The notes under the pieces are model-generated. The model made no database searches and was not told the DNA's origin. It worked only from the letters and a program-made list of their open reading frames with translations. Source: Halapricum salinum (GTDB taxonomy: Archaea; Halobacteriota; Halobacteria; Halobacteriales; Haloarculaceae). From it: a stretch of DNA of 64,000 bases. Location: contig NZ_CP031310.1 in the NCBI RefSeq assembly GCF_004799665.1, forward strand, positions 922,887 to 986,886, in the 5' to 3' direction. This document shows, in pieces, positions 51,853 through 60,855 of this stretch. The translations under genes and the position numbers were made by a program. Position 1 is the first letter of the stretch, and the number at the start of each line of letters is the position of its first letter.

Positions 51853-52461
51853 ATGTTCGAACGAACTGACGACGAAGACACTGACCGCGGGCAGGTCGGG
51901 ATCGGCACCCTCATCGTGTTCATCGCGATGGTGCTGGTCGCCGCCATCGCCGCGGGCGTACTGATCAACACTGCTGGGTTCCTCCAGAGCAGTGCCGAAG
52001 AGAGCGGCGAACAGGCATCCAACCAGGTCACCAACCGACTCGTCGAAGTCAGCACCGTCGGGACTGTCAACGGTGACACAGTCGATTCGATCGAGATCAC
52101 GACGCGACTGGCGCCGGGATCGAACGACGTCGACCTCGACGGCGCGACCATGCAGTGGGTCACCGCCGGCTCGAGCAGCAACCTCGTCTCGGACAACAGC
52201 GGCGACTCGGGCAACGCTGACGGTACCTTCACCTACGAGACGCTTCGAGACGACGACAGCTCCATCAGCAACGACAACACCCTCAACGACCCAGTCGACC
52301 GCGCGATCATCACGGTCGACCTGTCCGGTAGCAATATCGACTCTCCGCTCGACGCCGGTGAGAGTGCAACGCTCACCGTCAGCACCCAGTCCGGTGGCGA
52401 GACCACCCTGACGCTGGTCGTGCCCGACTCCCTCTCCGGAAAGTCCTCGGTCAGCCTGTAA
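51853..52461 (+). CDS. arlA1: Archaellin 1
   Basis: A 202-residue archaellum filament subunit. The short pre-part [13 protein letters not shown] ends at the prepilin-peptidase site Gly13/Gln14, followed by the hydrophobic helix [20 protein letters not shown] that packs in the filament core. The outer domain is acidic and Ser/Thr-rich; the C-terminus ([19 protein letters not shown]) is identical in the second copy. No N-x-S/T sequon is present. Start ATG 51853 follows GGAGGT and a hairpin. Followed by a T-run at 52482. Confidence 0.97.
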   Translation: MFERTDDEDTDRGQVGIGTLIVFIAMVLVAAIAAGVLINTAGFLQSSAEESGEQASNQVTNRLVEVSTVGTVNGDTVDSIEITTRLAPGSNDVDLDGATMQWVTAGSSSNLVSDNSGDSGNADGTFTYETLRDDDSSISNDNTLNDPVDRAIITVDLSGSNIDSPLDAGESATLTVSTQSGGETTLTLVVPDSLSGKSSVSL

Positions 52462-52481
52462 AACCGAGCCGATTTCTCCTG

Positions 52482-52486
52482 TTTTT
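52482..52486 (+). terminator. T-run after archaellin 1
   Basis: TTTTT begins 21 nt after the stop of archaellin 1; the second copy has a shorter run at the same place. It may reduce read-through into the second copy. Confidence 0.3.
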
Positions 52487-52669
52487 CGTCGCTATCCGAT
52501 AGCTGCGGCCCAACCCTCGTTCACCCCCTTCAAACGCCTATTTTCGTTTCTGACAACCACAGTTATCTCGTCTAAATTGGATTTCATCTGTGATAACTAG
52601 GGGAGTACCATTAAGTCCGATAGGCAGAAAGTCGGAGGTAGAGCCTGTTGAACCAGGCGTGATTCACCA

Positions 52670-53302
52670 ATGTTCGAACGAACTGACGACGAAGACACTG
52701 ACCGCGGGCAAGTCGGGATCGGCACCCTCATCGTGTTCATCGCGATGGTGCTGGTCGCCGCCATCGCCGCGGGCGTACTGATCAACACTGCCGGGTTCCT
52801 CCAGAGCAGTGCCGAAGAGAGCGGCGAACAGGCATCCAACCAGGTCACCAACCGACTCGTCGAAGTCAGCACCGTCGGGACTGTCGGCGATGTCAGCGGT
52901 GACGCTGCTGTCACCGAAATCGAGATCACGACGCGACTGGCTCCCGGCTCGAACGACGTCGACCTCGACGGCGCGACCATGCAGTGGGTCACCGCCGGCT
53001 CGAGCAACAACCTCGTCTCGAGTAATATTTACGAAAGTGGAGACAACGCCGACGGCGTCTTCAGCTACGAGACGCTCCGGGACGACGATACCTCGATCAG
53101 CGGCGACAACACTCTCAACGATCCCGTCGACCGTGCGATCATCACGGTCTCGATAAATGATCAGAATACGGAGGATATAAATTCCCCGCTCGAGCCCGGT
53201 GAGAGTGCAACGCTCACCATCAGCACCCAGTCCGGTGGCGAGACCACCCTGACGCTGGTCGTGCCCGACTCCCTCTCCGGAAAGTCCTCGGTCAGCCTGT
53301 AA
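52670..53302 (+). CDS. arlA2: Archaellin 2
   Basis: A 210-residue archaellin, tandem duplicate of the first (period 817 bp). The first 66 residues, from [18 protein letters not shown] to about EVSTVGTV, are identical, and the last 30 residues match but for one or two changes; differences are concentrated in the outer domain (for example [17 protein letters not shown] and [15 protein letters not shown]), which is 8 residues longer. Prepilin site and no N-x-S/T sequon as in archaellin 1. It has the same leader with GGAGGT and hairpin. Confidence 0.97.
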   Translation: MFERTDDEDTDRGQVGIGTLIVFIAMVLVAAIAAGVLINTAGFLQSSAEESGEQASNQVTNRLVEVSTVGTVGDVSGDAAVTEIEITTRLAPGSNDVDLDGATMQWVTAGSSNNLVSSNIYESGDNADGVFSYETLRDDDTSISGDNTLNDPVDRAIITVSINDQNTEDINSPLEPGESATLTISTQSGGETTLTLVVPDSLSGKSSVSL

Positions 53303-53356
53303 AACCGAGCCGATTTCTCCTGTTTTCGATCCGATAGCGGCAGCGCTCGGCGACGG

Positions 53357-53365
53357 AATTATATC
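53357..53365 (+). promoter_or_regulatory. TATA-like box for the gene after the archaellins
   Basis: AATTATATC is centred 27 nt before the ATG at 53388, so the genes after the archaellins have their own leaderless promoter. Confidence 0.5.
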
Positions 53366-53387
53366 TGTCTACCATGATCTAGTAGAT

Positions 53388-54044
53388 ATGACGCCCGGGG
53401 ACGACGATTCGGAGGATGCCGATGGTCGCGTACTCGCCCCTGAAGAGATCGACATCTCCGACGACGAGCACGTCGCAGAGATCGACGATGGGCGATACGT
53501 CGTCTCTCCGGACGACCCCATCGACGACGTTCCGAACGTCCAGTCTGACCAGTCCGAGTCGACGACCACAGGCCGGGCTGGCCCGGACTCTCGATCCGAA
53601 GATCGATCCGAAGCCTCGTCCGGGGGGAGAGAACAGGCCGGGACGGACCCGATCACCGCGGCGAGCGGGAATCGGACCGATGACGTCGACCTCTCGGCAC
53701 TGGGCGAGCGGGAGATCTCGCGGTGGCTCGAGCGCGACTTCGAAGCGGCCGAGTCCCGGTACGGCTTCCACGTGACCGCAACGTTCGACGGACGGGTGTT
53801 CCAGCGGCGGATGATGTCCAACGACGTCGTGACGATTTTCGAGAGTCTCATCCTGTGGTACGCCCAGCACATCGACAGCGACACGCCGGTCGAGGAAATC
53901 CTGGGAATCCTCCTGACCGAGACGAACGTCCCCATCACCTACCCACCGGAGACGCTCGCGCGTGTTCTCAAGACCACTGATCTCGGACCCGAGGACACGA
54001 TCGGTGACCTGCTGGCCGAAATCGACGACGGTTTCGAACTCTGA
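53388..54044 (+). CDS. Haloarchaeal archaellum-cluster protein (DUF7500-like)
   Basis: A 218-residue soluble protein. The first 105 residues are acidic and disordered except for a VLAPEEIDISDDEHVAEIDD block. The second half is a compact helical domain: LGEREISRWLERDFEAAESR, FQRRMMSNDVVTIFESLILW and LLTETNVPITYPPETLARVL. It seems to be the DUF7500 family, found near haloarchaeal archaellum genes, assigned from memory. Function unknown; a cytoplasmic accessory of the motor is plausible. It is 3 nt before the next gene. Confidence 0.75.
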   Translation: MTPGDDDSEDADGRVLAPEEIDISDDEHVAEIDDGRYVVSPDDPIDDVPNVQSDQSESTTTGRAGPDSRSEDRSEASSGGREQAGTDPITAASGNRTDDVDLSALGEREISRWLERDFEAAESRYGFHVTATFDGRVFQRRMMSNDVVTIFESLILWYAQHIDSDTPVEEILGILLTETNVPITYPPETLARVLKTTDLGPEDTIGDLLAEIDDGFEL

Positions 54045-54047
54045 GCG

Positions 54048-54545
54048 ATGGGGAAGGGTATCGCGTCGCTCGGGCCGACCGAACTCGCTCAGCTACTGCT
54101 GATCGCCGCCGTCGTCGTCACCCTCGTCTTCTCGAGTCCGTTGGTCGGGCTATCGCTGACACAGGCCGAGTCGACGACACTCGGGGATGGAAACGCGACC
54201 GTCGCTGCCGTGTCTGTCGACGTCACTGCCGTCCAGATCACGCCCGGCCGGTTCGGAACCGACGTCCCCTACCTCCGGCTCCCGGACGCAGAGATCGACG
54301 TCGACGACCTCGAAGGCTACCCGCGCCTCGTCTATCGAGTCGAAGTTCCGGCACTCGATCTCGACCTCGCAGCGACGAAACGCATCCAGGAGACGGGGCC
54401 GACGACCGTTCGACTCTCCGACGCCGCACTCGCGGCCGAGCAACTGGCCGATAGCTACGGGGGTCGAGTGACAATCCGAGTGCAATCGCTATCGAGCGAC
54501 TACACCGTGTTCAACGAGTCGACGACGATCGAGGTGACATCGTGA
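54048..54545 (+). CDS. Membrane-anchored protein of the archaellum cluster
   Basis: A 165-residue protein with a single N-terminal helix (LAQLLLIAAVVVTLVFSSPLVGL) and an extracytoplasmic beta-rich domain ending DYTVFNESTTIEVTS. It contains one N-x-S/T sequon (NES). It overlaps the next gene by 4 nt (GTGA). It looks like a type IV pilin-like or surface accessory, but no prepilin site is evident. Function unknown; co-expression with the large membrane protein downstream is very likely. Confidence 0.7.
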   Translation: MGKGIASLGPTELAQLLLIAAVVVTLVFSSPLVGLSLTQAESTTLGDGNATVAAVSVDVTAVQITPGRFGTDVPYLRLPDAEIDVDDLEGYPRLVYRVEVPALDLDLAATKRIQETGPTTVRLSDAALAAEQLADSYGGRVTIRVQSLSSDYTVFNESTTIEVTS

Positions 54546-56635
54546 CGCCGCCCGCGGATCGGGACGAAACCGAGCGGACGGTGACGAGCGATCGAGAGCG
54601 ATCCGTGACCGACACGGAGGATAGCGGCCGTCGGTTGTCGGCACGTCTCGGGGGATTCGACCGGTTTCTGAGTGGACGAACGCGGGCCGCCCGCCGGCGT
54701 CTCGTGGCTGCTCTGTTCGGGGATCGAATCGGGTTGACGCTGTTTCTCGGCGTCGTCCTGGCGCTGTCTCTGTGCTGGCGGGTCGGTTTCTTTATCGCTG
54801 ACACCTACGCCATCGCGAACACGGTCGTCAACGTCGCGGAGGGGCACTTCGATATCCAGCGGATCGAGTACTCACTGACACTGGGATCACAGCCGGGGCT
54901 GTATCGAAACGGGTCACAGGTTTTTGGCCGGAATTATGCGGTAGCAATACTCTCACTCCCGTTCTATTGGATTCTCGAAGGTGCGTCTGCGCTGGTCGAG
55001 CTCCGTCTCGTCCTCGCTGCCGGCTGGAGCGTGCTCGCAGCGGCGTTCGCCGCACAGCTCGGACGCGTACTCGCCAATCGCCGGGTCGCGTTCTGGGGGA
55101 CGCTGTTCGCGCTCGGGATGTTCGTCTGCAACGTCTGGCTGGCGCGCCCGCTCGACCCTCACTGGACGGCACTGCTGGCGCTACAGGTGTCGACGCTGCT
55201 GGCGGCGGGTGTCGTCGCCGTCGCGGTGTATCGCTTGCTCGGGGAGTTCCACGATCGGCGCGTCGGCCTGGCTGCGGGACTGTTGTCGACGCTCGCACTG
55301 CCGATCGCGTTCTGGGCGACGATCCCAAAGCGACACGTCGTCTCTGCGGCATTGATCACGATCGTCGTCTGTGCGTTCGCTCTCAGCCGGCATCCGGAGC
55401 GCTCGTCGCTCGTTCGAGCGAGCGCGTACGCGGCGGTCGCCGTGTTGGCGTGGCTGCACGCCGCGGAAGCACTCGTCGTGTTCGTCGTTCTCGCCCCGGT
55501 CGATCTGGCGACGGCTCCGCGAAACGACCGGCGGACACTGAGCGTCGTCGCCGCCGTCTTCGCCCTCTCGCTCGTTCCATTCGTCGTGACGAACCTCGCG
55601 GTCACCGGCAGCCCCTTCGAGACACCCCGGATGCTCGATAGCCTCGGCAGCGCGGGCCAGATCGGTCCAGACGGCCGCGTGTCGATCGAACCCGAAGCGC
55701 CACCGACTACCCCGACACCCACCACCCCGGCAGAACCGACAGCGCCCGGGACGACCCCCGGTACTGCACCACCATCTGATCCCGACGGAGGCCCACTCGG
55801 GTGGTTCGTCGGTCTCGTCGAGGGACTGGTCGCGACTGGAGCCGCGATACTGGTGGCCGTGCCGGGCCGACTCGGACAGCTCTGGGGATTCGTCGACGAG
55901 GGGATCTCGATCGTGCTCGGCGACCCCGAACGGCTTGGCCACGTCTTCCTCCGGAGCGGTCGGGTTCCCGGCATCGAGTATACGATCAACGACCAGGAGG
56001 CGATCGAGCTCACGGTACTGGAGTCCGCACCAGTCCTGGGTCTGCTCGCGGTCGCGCCACTGGTGTGGGGCCGCCAAGCACTGACGGCGAGCCTCGCGTC
56101 GGTCCGAAGAGCGCCGGCCGCGATCCGCTCGAATCCACGCTACCAGACCGACCTGCTGGCGGGCGGGATCGTCGTCATGTTTACCCTGCTGTATCTCCCG
56201 CGGCTGCCGCTGTATTCCCAGATCACGATGCGGTATCTGGTCCCCGCGATGCCGGTCGCGCTGTACGGCGTCGCCCGGGTTCCCGCCGTCCGGCGGGCAC
56301 TCGACGAGCAATTTCACGAGTTCGTTCGGGCATATCTCACGGCGTCACTCGTCGGCGTCGTCGGCGTCGTCGTCGCCTTGGGCTGGATCGACCCTGCGCT
56401 GGGCGAGGCCATGCAGTTTCACGCGCTATTGAACCTCGCTGTCGCCGGGGTGGCGGCCCTGATCGTCGTCGTCGCGACTGCCCGCGACCGCGAGGAGGGA
56501 GTGGCCACGGCGGTGGGAACTGCCGGCGGGGCAGCGACGACGCTGTTCGTCCTCGCGGGAGTCGAATACTTCGACTACGGCGAGTACACCTTCGCGATCA
56601 CGCGCTGGCTGTCGGAACTACTCCCGATATTTTGA
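54542..56635 (+). CDS. Large membrane protein, GT-C glycosyltransferase-like
   Basis: A 697-residue membrane protein from a GTG overlapping the previous stop. It has about eleven to thirteen membrane helices. After the first helix, the outer loop FIADTYAIANTVVNVAEGHFD has acidic residues as in GT-C/PMT-type glycosyltransferases; a later outer loop (about residues 375-425) is Pro/Thr-rich (PPTTPTPTTPAEPTAPG). GT-C enzymes transfer lipid-linked sugars to proteins outside the cell. Placed between archaellins and cheY, it may modify archaellin, but the class is inferred from topology rather than a clear motif. Confidence 0.7.
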   Translation: MTPPADRDETERTVTSDRERSVTDTEDSGRRLSARLGGFDRFLSGRTRAARRRLVAALFGDRIGLTLFLGVVLALSLCWRVGFFIADTYAIANTVVNVAEGHFDIQRIEYSLTLGSQPGLYRNGSQVFGRNYAVAILSLPFYWILEGASALVELRLVLAAGWSVLAAAFAAQLGRVLANRRVAFWGTLFALGMFVCNVWLARPLDPHWTALLALQVSTLLAAGVVAVAVYRLLGEFHDRRVGLAAGLLSTLALPIAFWATIPKRHVVSAALITIVVCAFALSRHPERSSLVRASAYAAVAVLAWLHAAEALVVFVVLAPVDLATAPRNDRRTLSVVAAVFALSLVPFVVTNLAVTGSPFETPRMLDSLGSAGQIGPDGRVSIEPEAPPTTPTPTTPAEPTAPGTTPGTAPPSDPDGGPLGWFVGLVEGLVATGAAILVAVPGRLGQLWGFVDEGISIVLGDPERLGHVFLRSGRVPGIEYTINDQEAIELTVLESAPVLGLLAVAPLVWGRQALTASLASVRRAPAAIRSNPRYQTDLLAGGIVVMFTLLYLPRLPLYSQITMRYLVPAMPVALYGVARVPAVRRALDEQFHEFVRAYLTASLVGVVGVVVALGWIDPALGEAMQFHALLNLAVAGVAALIVVVATARDREEGVATAVGTAGGAATTLFVLAGVEYFDYGEYTFAITRWLSELLPIF

Positions 56636-56761
56636 TCGGGCAGTAGTCCAAACCGCCGCGGGAGCGTCCCAGCCAGACCGCCGCAGTGCTGTGGTATCAA
56701 TGGCGATAATCCGGCGGAAGCATTTATTTAGGTAATTCCGGTAGACTCAGAGTGACTACTA

Positions 56762-57121
56762 ATGCCTGAAGTATTGATCGCTGACGATTCGGAGTTCATG
56801 CGAAACCTCCTGCGGGAGATCCTCGAGGAGGACCACCAGATCGTCGGTGAGGTCGAAAACGGAGTCGAAGCAGTCGAGACGTACAAGGAGAAACGACCGG
56901 ACCTGGTGATGATGGACATCGTCATGCCGATCCGAGACGGGATCGAAGCGACGGACGAGATCAAGAATTCCGACCCGAGCGCCAACGTGATCATGTGCAC
57001 GAGCGTCGGCCAGGAAGAGAAGATGAAAGAGGCGGTCAAGGCCGGTGCGGACGGGTACATCACCAAGCCCTTCCAGAAACCCAGCGTGATGGAAGCCATC
57101 GAGGACGTCGTTCCCTCATAG
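56762..57121 (+). CDS. cheY: Chemotaxis response regulator CheY
   Basis: A 119-residue single receiver domain. Acidic pocket Asp8-Asp9, phospho-acceptor Asp52 in MMDIVMP, the switch Thr80/Ser81 and Lys102 in ITKPF are all present. Phosphorylated by CheA, it signals through CheF to the archaellum. It begins a cheY-cheC-cheD operon; the cheC ATG follows the stop directly. TTTATTTAGG (about 56724-56733) may be its TATA box. Confidence 0.96.
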   Translation: MPEVLIADDSEFMRNLLREILEEDHQIVGEVENGVEAVETYKEKRPDLVMMDIVMPIRDGIEATDEIKNSDPSANVIMCTSVGQEEKMKEAVKAGADGYITKPFQKPSVMEAIEDVVPS

Positions 57122-58339
57122 ATGAAAGTCGACATCCAGTCGTTAGAGACGTTCAACCAGCTTGCCCACGAGGGCGCAGAGCAAGCGACGGCGTCGATGA
57201 CCCAGATGACCGGCATCGACGCGATCGTGGACGTGACGAAGATCTCGCTGGTCAACCGAGCCGACGTGGGCGAGGAGCTCGACGCCCAGGAGTTCGTCGG
57301 CGTACAGTTCGACTACACGGGCGAACTCGCTGGCGAAACCGTCCTCGTGTTCGACCGCGACTGTAGCGAGACGATGATCGAAGCGTTGCTGGGCGGCGCC
57401 GGCAGCGAGGAGATGGCCCGCAGTGGCGTCAAAGAGATCGGCAACATCATGATGAGCGGGTTCATCGACGGCTGGGCCGACTACCTCGGGACGACGATCG
57501 ATCACTCCCCGCCGACGTACATCGAAGGCGTCGGCCCGGACGTGCTGCCCGACGCGCCCGAAGGCGACGAGAACGACCACATTTTCGTCTTCAAGAGCCA
57601 GATCGAGTGGCCCAACGAGTCCCTGGAGTTTTACATCTACATGCTCCCGGAGTACGAGCCGCTCGCGGACGTGATGAGCGAGCACGCCGACACCGAGGAC
57701 GACGCCATCCCGATCGACAAGCTCGAAGTGTTCAACGAGATGACGATGCGCGGGACCGAGACGGCCGCGGAGAACGTCACGATGATGACGGGTATCGAGA
57801 CCGAGGCGGAGGTCTCTCAGATCAGCTTCGCGCCGATCACCGACGTCCCGAAACAGGTCGGCAACGAAACCTACGTCGGGACGGTCGTGGAGTTTACCGG
57901 CATCCCCAGCGGGTTCATGATGGTCCTGTTCGACGAGACCTCGGCCAAGAACGTCGCCGAGGCGATGATGCCGGTCGAGGTCGAGGACGACGAACTCACC
58001 GAGCAGCACAAGATGGCCATCGAAGAGTTGGGGAACATCATGACCTCGGGGTTCGTCGACGGCTGGGCGAACGTCCTCCAGACGAGCGTCGATCACACGC
58101 CGCCGCGACTGGTCCACGACATGGGGCGGGCGATCATCGACCCGCTGGCCGCCCAGGTCGGCCAACATCAGGAGCACGCGTTCATCATCGACTCGACGAT
58201 GCAGACCGAGGACATCGAGTTCGAGGCCGAGATCCACGCGCTGCCCAACGAGCAACAACTCCGCGAGGCACTGGACGAACTGCTGGTGGAACGAGCGGAC
58301 GAGACTGACGCCGATCCCGAAGAGATATTCCACAAATGA
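57122..58339 (+). CDS. cheC: CheC phosphatase, two-domain form
   Basis: A 405-residue protein made of two CheC domains. Phosphatase helices (S/D-x3-E-x2-N) are seen in each: SGVKEIGNIMMSGFIDGWAD with Glu105 and Asn108, and EELGNIMTSGFVDGWANVLQ with Glu302 and Asn305. CheC removes phosphate from CheY and works with CheD. Each domain seems to keep one site, so the chain acts as a built-in dimer. It starts 1 nt after cheY and overlaps cheD by 4 nt (ATGA). Confidence 0.95.
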   Translation: MKVDIQSLETFNQLAHEGAEQATASMTQMTGIDAIVDVTKISLVNRADVGEELDAQEFVGVQFDYTGELAGETVLVFDRDCSETMIEALLGGAGSEEMARSGVKEIGNIMMSGFIDGWADYLGTTIDHSPPTYIEGVGPDVLPDAPEGDENDHIFVFKSQIEWPNESLEFYIYMLPEYEPLADVMSEHADTEDDAIPIDKLEVFNEMTMRGTETAAENVTMMTGIETEAEVSQISFAPITDVPKQVGNETYVGTVVEFTGIPSGFMMVLFDETSAKNVAEAMMPVEVEDDELTEQHKMAIEELGNIMTSGFVDGWANVLQTSVDHTPPRLVHDMGRAIIDPLAAQVGQHQEHAFIIDSTMQTEDIEFEAEIHALPNEQQLREALDELLVERADETDADPEEIFHK

Positions 58340-58854
58340 AGGTCTACGGAGGGGAATCGAGTGCCGGTGCCAGTAGCAAGCCCGAGCGGATCAAGGTCGG
58401 GATCGCCGAGTACGACGTAACGAAAAACGGGGCCGTGCTGACGACCAGCGGCCTCGGGTCGTGTATCGGCGTCGCGATCCACGACGAGACGGCCCCGGTC
58501 TCGGGGCTGGTCCACGTCATGCTCCCCTCGGCCGAGGAGATGGACGACGACAACCCCGCGAAGTTCGCCGACACTGGGGTCGAGACGCTGATCGACGAGC
58601 TCGAAGCCGCCGGTGGCGACCGCGCGAACATGATCGCGAAGATCGCTGGCGGCAGCGACATGCTCGACTTCTCCGAGAGCGGCTCTGGTATCGGCCAGCG
58701 CAACGTCGAACAGGTCAAAGCCACGCTCGACACGTACGACATCCCCCTCGTCGGGGAGGACGTCGGTGGCGATCACGGCCGCTCGCTCCGGTTCGAAGGA
58801 ACCAGCGGCGATCTGATCGTCAAGAGCGCCAACAAGGACGCCCAGACTCTGTGA
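58336..58854 (+). CDS. cheD: Chemoreceptor glutamine deamidase CheD
   Basis: A 172-residue CheD. The catalytic Cys43 is in TSGLGSCIGVAIHD and His60 in SGLVHVMLPS; a TGGSD-like segment is AGGSDMLDF. It deamidates glutamines on receptors and binds CheC to adjust its phosphatase activity. It overlaps cheC by ATGA. A small hairpin follows. Confidence 0.96.
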   Translation: MKVYGGESSAGASSKPERIKVGIAEYDVTKNGAVLTTSGLGSCIGVAIHDETAPVSGLVHVMLPSAEEMDDDNPAKFADTGVETLIDELEAAGGDRANMIAKIAGGSDMLDFSESGSGIGQRNVEQVKATLDTYDIPLVGEDVGGDHGRSLRFEGTSGDLIVKSANKDAQTL

Positions 58855-58868
58855 GGGCAGAAAGGATA

Positions 58869-58892
58869 GTCTATTGATGATTTCTCATAGAC
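58869..58892. repeat. Hairpin after cheD
   Basis: GTCTAT, 12 bases, ATAGAC: a 6-bp inverted repeat 15 nt after the cheD stop. The remaining part of this 261-bp gap is AT-richer and contains CTACTTAAAG (about 59025-59034), a possible TATA box 85 nt before the arlCE ATG. Nothing else is seen in the gap. Confidence 0.4.
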
Positions 58893-59115
58893 CCCCGATA
58901 TCGTATCCAGATTCCGAGAAAAAGACCGTGTGAACCACCAGACCACCAGCGGTTCGTGATACCAATAGACACGTCCGAAACCCCGTGCAGGCCCCGATCC
59001 GGTCCGGCGTCTGACGCTTGTTTCTACTTAAAGCAGGCTGAATACACACGTCAGTTATCAAATACGATACTCTAAACGGTACATTGAAGAGTCTGAAACC
59101 CGCTTTTTCATAGTA

Positions 59116-60855
59116 ATGAGCGACTTCGCCGCTGTCGTCACACTGTTGAGTCTGGTCAGTGTGGCGACGCCGCTGAGCGACGCTGCGCCCTGGCTGGCTC
59201 GTCCGCTGGTGGCGCTGCCGGTAGATCCGGCCGTCCTGACGCTGTTCTCGGCGGGTGTGGTCGGGATGAGCATCAAGAACGTCTTCGACTCGATCCTCTC
59301 GGACGACGAGAGCGACGACGCCGAGGGCGGCGAGCAGATGGGTGACGGCTCGGGCCTGATGGGCGAAGAGGGCGACGACGACCTCGGCGGGCTCGGTGGC
59401 TTCGACGAGGGCGGCGACGACGAGTTCGGTGACTTCGGCGACGACGAGTTCGGCGACATGGACGGCGGCGGTGGTGGCGCCGACACCGACGAACTCCAGC
59501 ACCGCCTGGACGAACTGGAAAACGAGGTCGGCAGCCTCTCCTCGACGGTCAACACCGTTCGCAACGAGAACGAGCAGATCAGCGAAACCGTCGACGACGT
59601 CGAGGAGAACGTCCGGAAACTGCTCGACATCTACGAGATGGTGACCCGCGGGGTCAACCCCTTCGCCGACGATATCGACGGGGGCGGCCTCGGCGGTGGT
59701 GGTGAGGACTCCTTCGGCCTGTTCGACGGTGACGACGAAGAGGAAGAGGAAGAGGAACTCGACGAGGACATCGCCAACGCCGACGCCGAAGGGTTCTTCG
59801 ACGACGACCTGGTCGAGGACGAAGGCGACGACTTCGGCGGGTCGGTCGAGGACGTGATGGGCGGCGGTGGCGGCGACAGTGGCCCGAGCGCCGAGGACGC
59901 CTTCGAGGAGGAATTCAACGACGACTTCGAGATGGGAGACGGTGACGACGTGGCGATGGACGACGGCTTCGGTGACGACATGGCAATGGACGATGACTTC
60001 GACGACGGCGCATCGATGGACGACAGCGGCAGCGACGACGGTGGCGACGGTGGTGGCGGCAAGTCTTTCCAGGAACTCAAAGACGAATACGAGTCCGGCG
60101 ACGCGGAGTGGGCCGAGGGCGAGGAACCAGCCGAGGGGGGGGACGCCGGGGCGTTCGACGACGAGGCCGACCTCGACGGCGTCGACGGTGGGTTCGGCGA
60201 CGACCTCGTCGAGGACGACAGCGACGACGCGGGCGACGAGGACCTCGCCGACGACGACCTGTTCGACACCGTCATCGAAGAGGAACCCGACGACGAAGAG
60301 ACCGCCGAGGCCGCACAGACGACCGAACCGGAGCCGGAGCCCGAACCGACCACGGAGGCGGAGCCAGCGACCGAACCAGAGCCGACCACGGACACCGATC
60401 CCGAGACGGCGCCCGGATCGGCCGCGGAGTCGGAGCCGACTGGCGAGACAGCGCCCGAACCGACGACGGAGACGACCGCCAGCCAGACGGGGTCGGCCGA
60501 CACAGCGACGAACGGCGGCGAGGGCAAGCCATACCTCGGGACGTTGCCCGAGGGCTTCGGCATGGAGCTGATCGTCGTCGAGTGGCTGGAGTACCTCGTC
60601 GAGGAAGTCGGGATTCGCTCGACGGCCGAGGCGATCGACTACTACGAGCGGATCGACTGGATCAGCGAGTCCGTCGCCGACGACCTCCAGAACTACTTGC
60701 GTGGGTTCGAAACCGAGGGGGCGAGCGGGGAGTTGACCATCGATCATCACACCCAATCGTTGCAGTTCATCGGCCAGCTCAACGGTGGCGCCCCCGAGAC
60801 GTCGGTGATGGGGCACCTGTTCTCCGGAGGTGGGTCCGATGGGCTTCAGCGTTAG
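59116..60855 (+). CDS. arlCE: Archaellum switch protein ArlCE
   Basis: A 579-residue fusion of ArlC and ArlE, the cytoplasmic ring that receives the CheY/CheF signal. An ArlC-like coiled coil is at about residues 124-180 (DELQHRLDELENEVGSLSS), then a roughly 280-residue Asp/Glu/Gly linker with repeated MDDGFGDDMAMDDDFDDGAS-type sequence. The ArlD/E domain is at about 472-579 (YLGTLPEGFGMELIVVEWL). The first 60 residues are hydrophobic; Met51 (59266, MSIKNVFDSILSDDES) is an alternative start. The end overlaps arlF by 17 nt. Confidence 0.93.
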   Translation: MSDFAAVVTLLSLVSVATPLSDAAPWLARPLVALPVDPAVLTLFSAGVVGMSIKNVFDSILSDDESDDAEGGEQMGDGSGLMGEEGDDDLGGLGGFDEGGDDEFGDFGDDEFGDMDGGGGGADTDELQHRLDELENEVGSLSSTVNTVRNENEQISETVDDVEENVRKLLDIYEMVTRGVNPFADDIDGGGLGGGGEDSFGLFDGDDEEEEEEELDEDIANADAEGFFDDDLVEDEGDDFGGSVEDVMGGGGGDSGPSAEDAFEEEFNDDFEMGDGDDVAMDDGFGDDMAMDDDFDDGASMDDSGSDDGGDGGGGKSFQELKDEYESGDAEWAEGEEPAEGGDAGAFDDEADLDGVDGGFGDDLVEDDSDDAGDEDLADDDLFDTVIEEEPDDEETAEAAQTTEPEPEPEPTTEAEPATEPEPTTDTDPETAPGSAAESEPTGETAPEPTTETTASQTGSADTATNGGEGKPYLGTLPEGFGMELIVVEWLEYLVEEVGIRSTAEAIDYYERIDWISESVADDLQNYLRGFETEGASGELTIDHHTQSLQFIGQLNGGAPETSVMGHLFSGGGSDGLQR

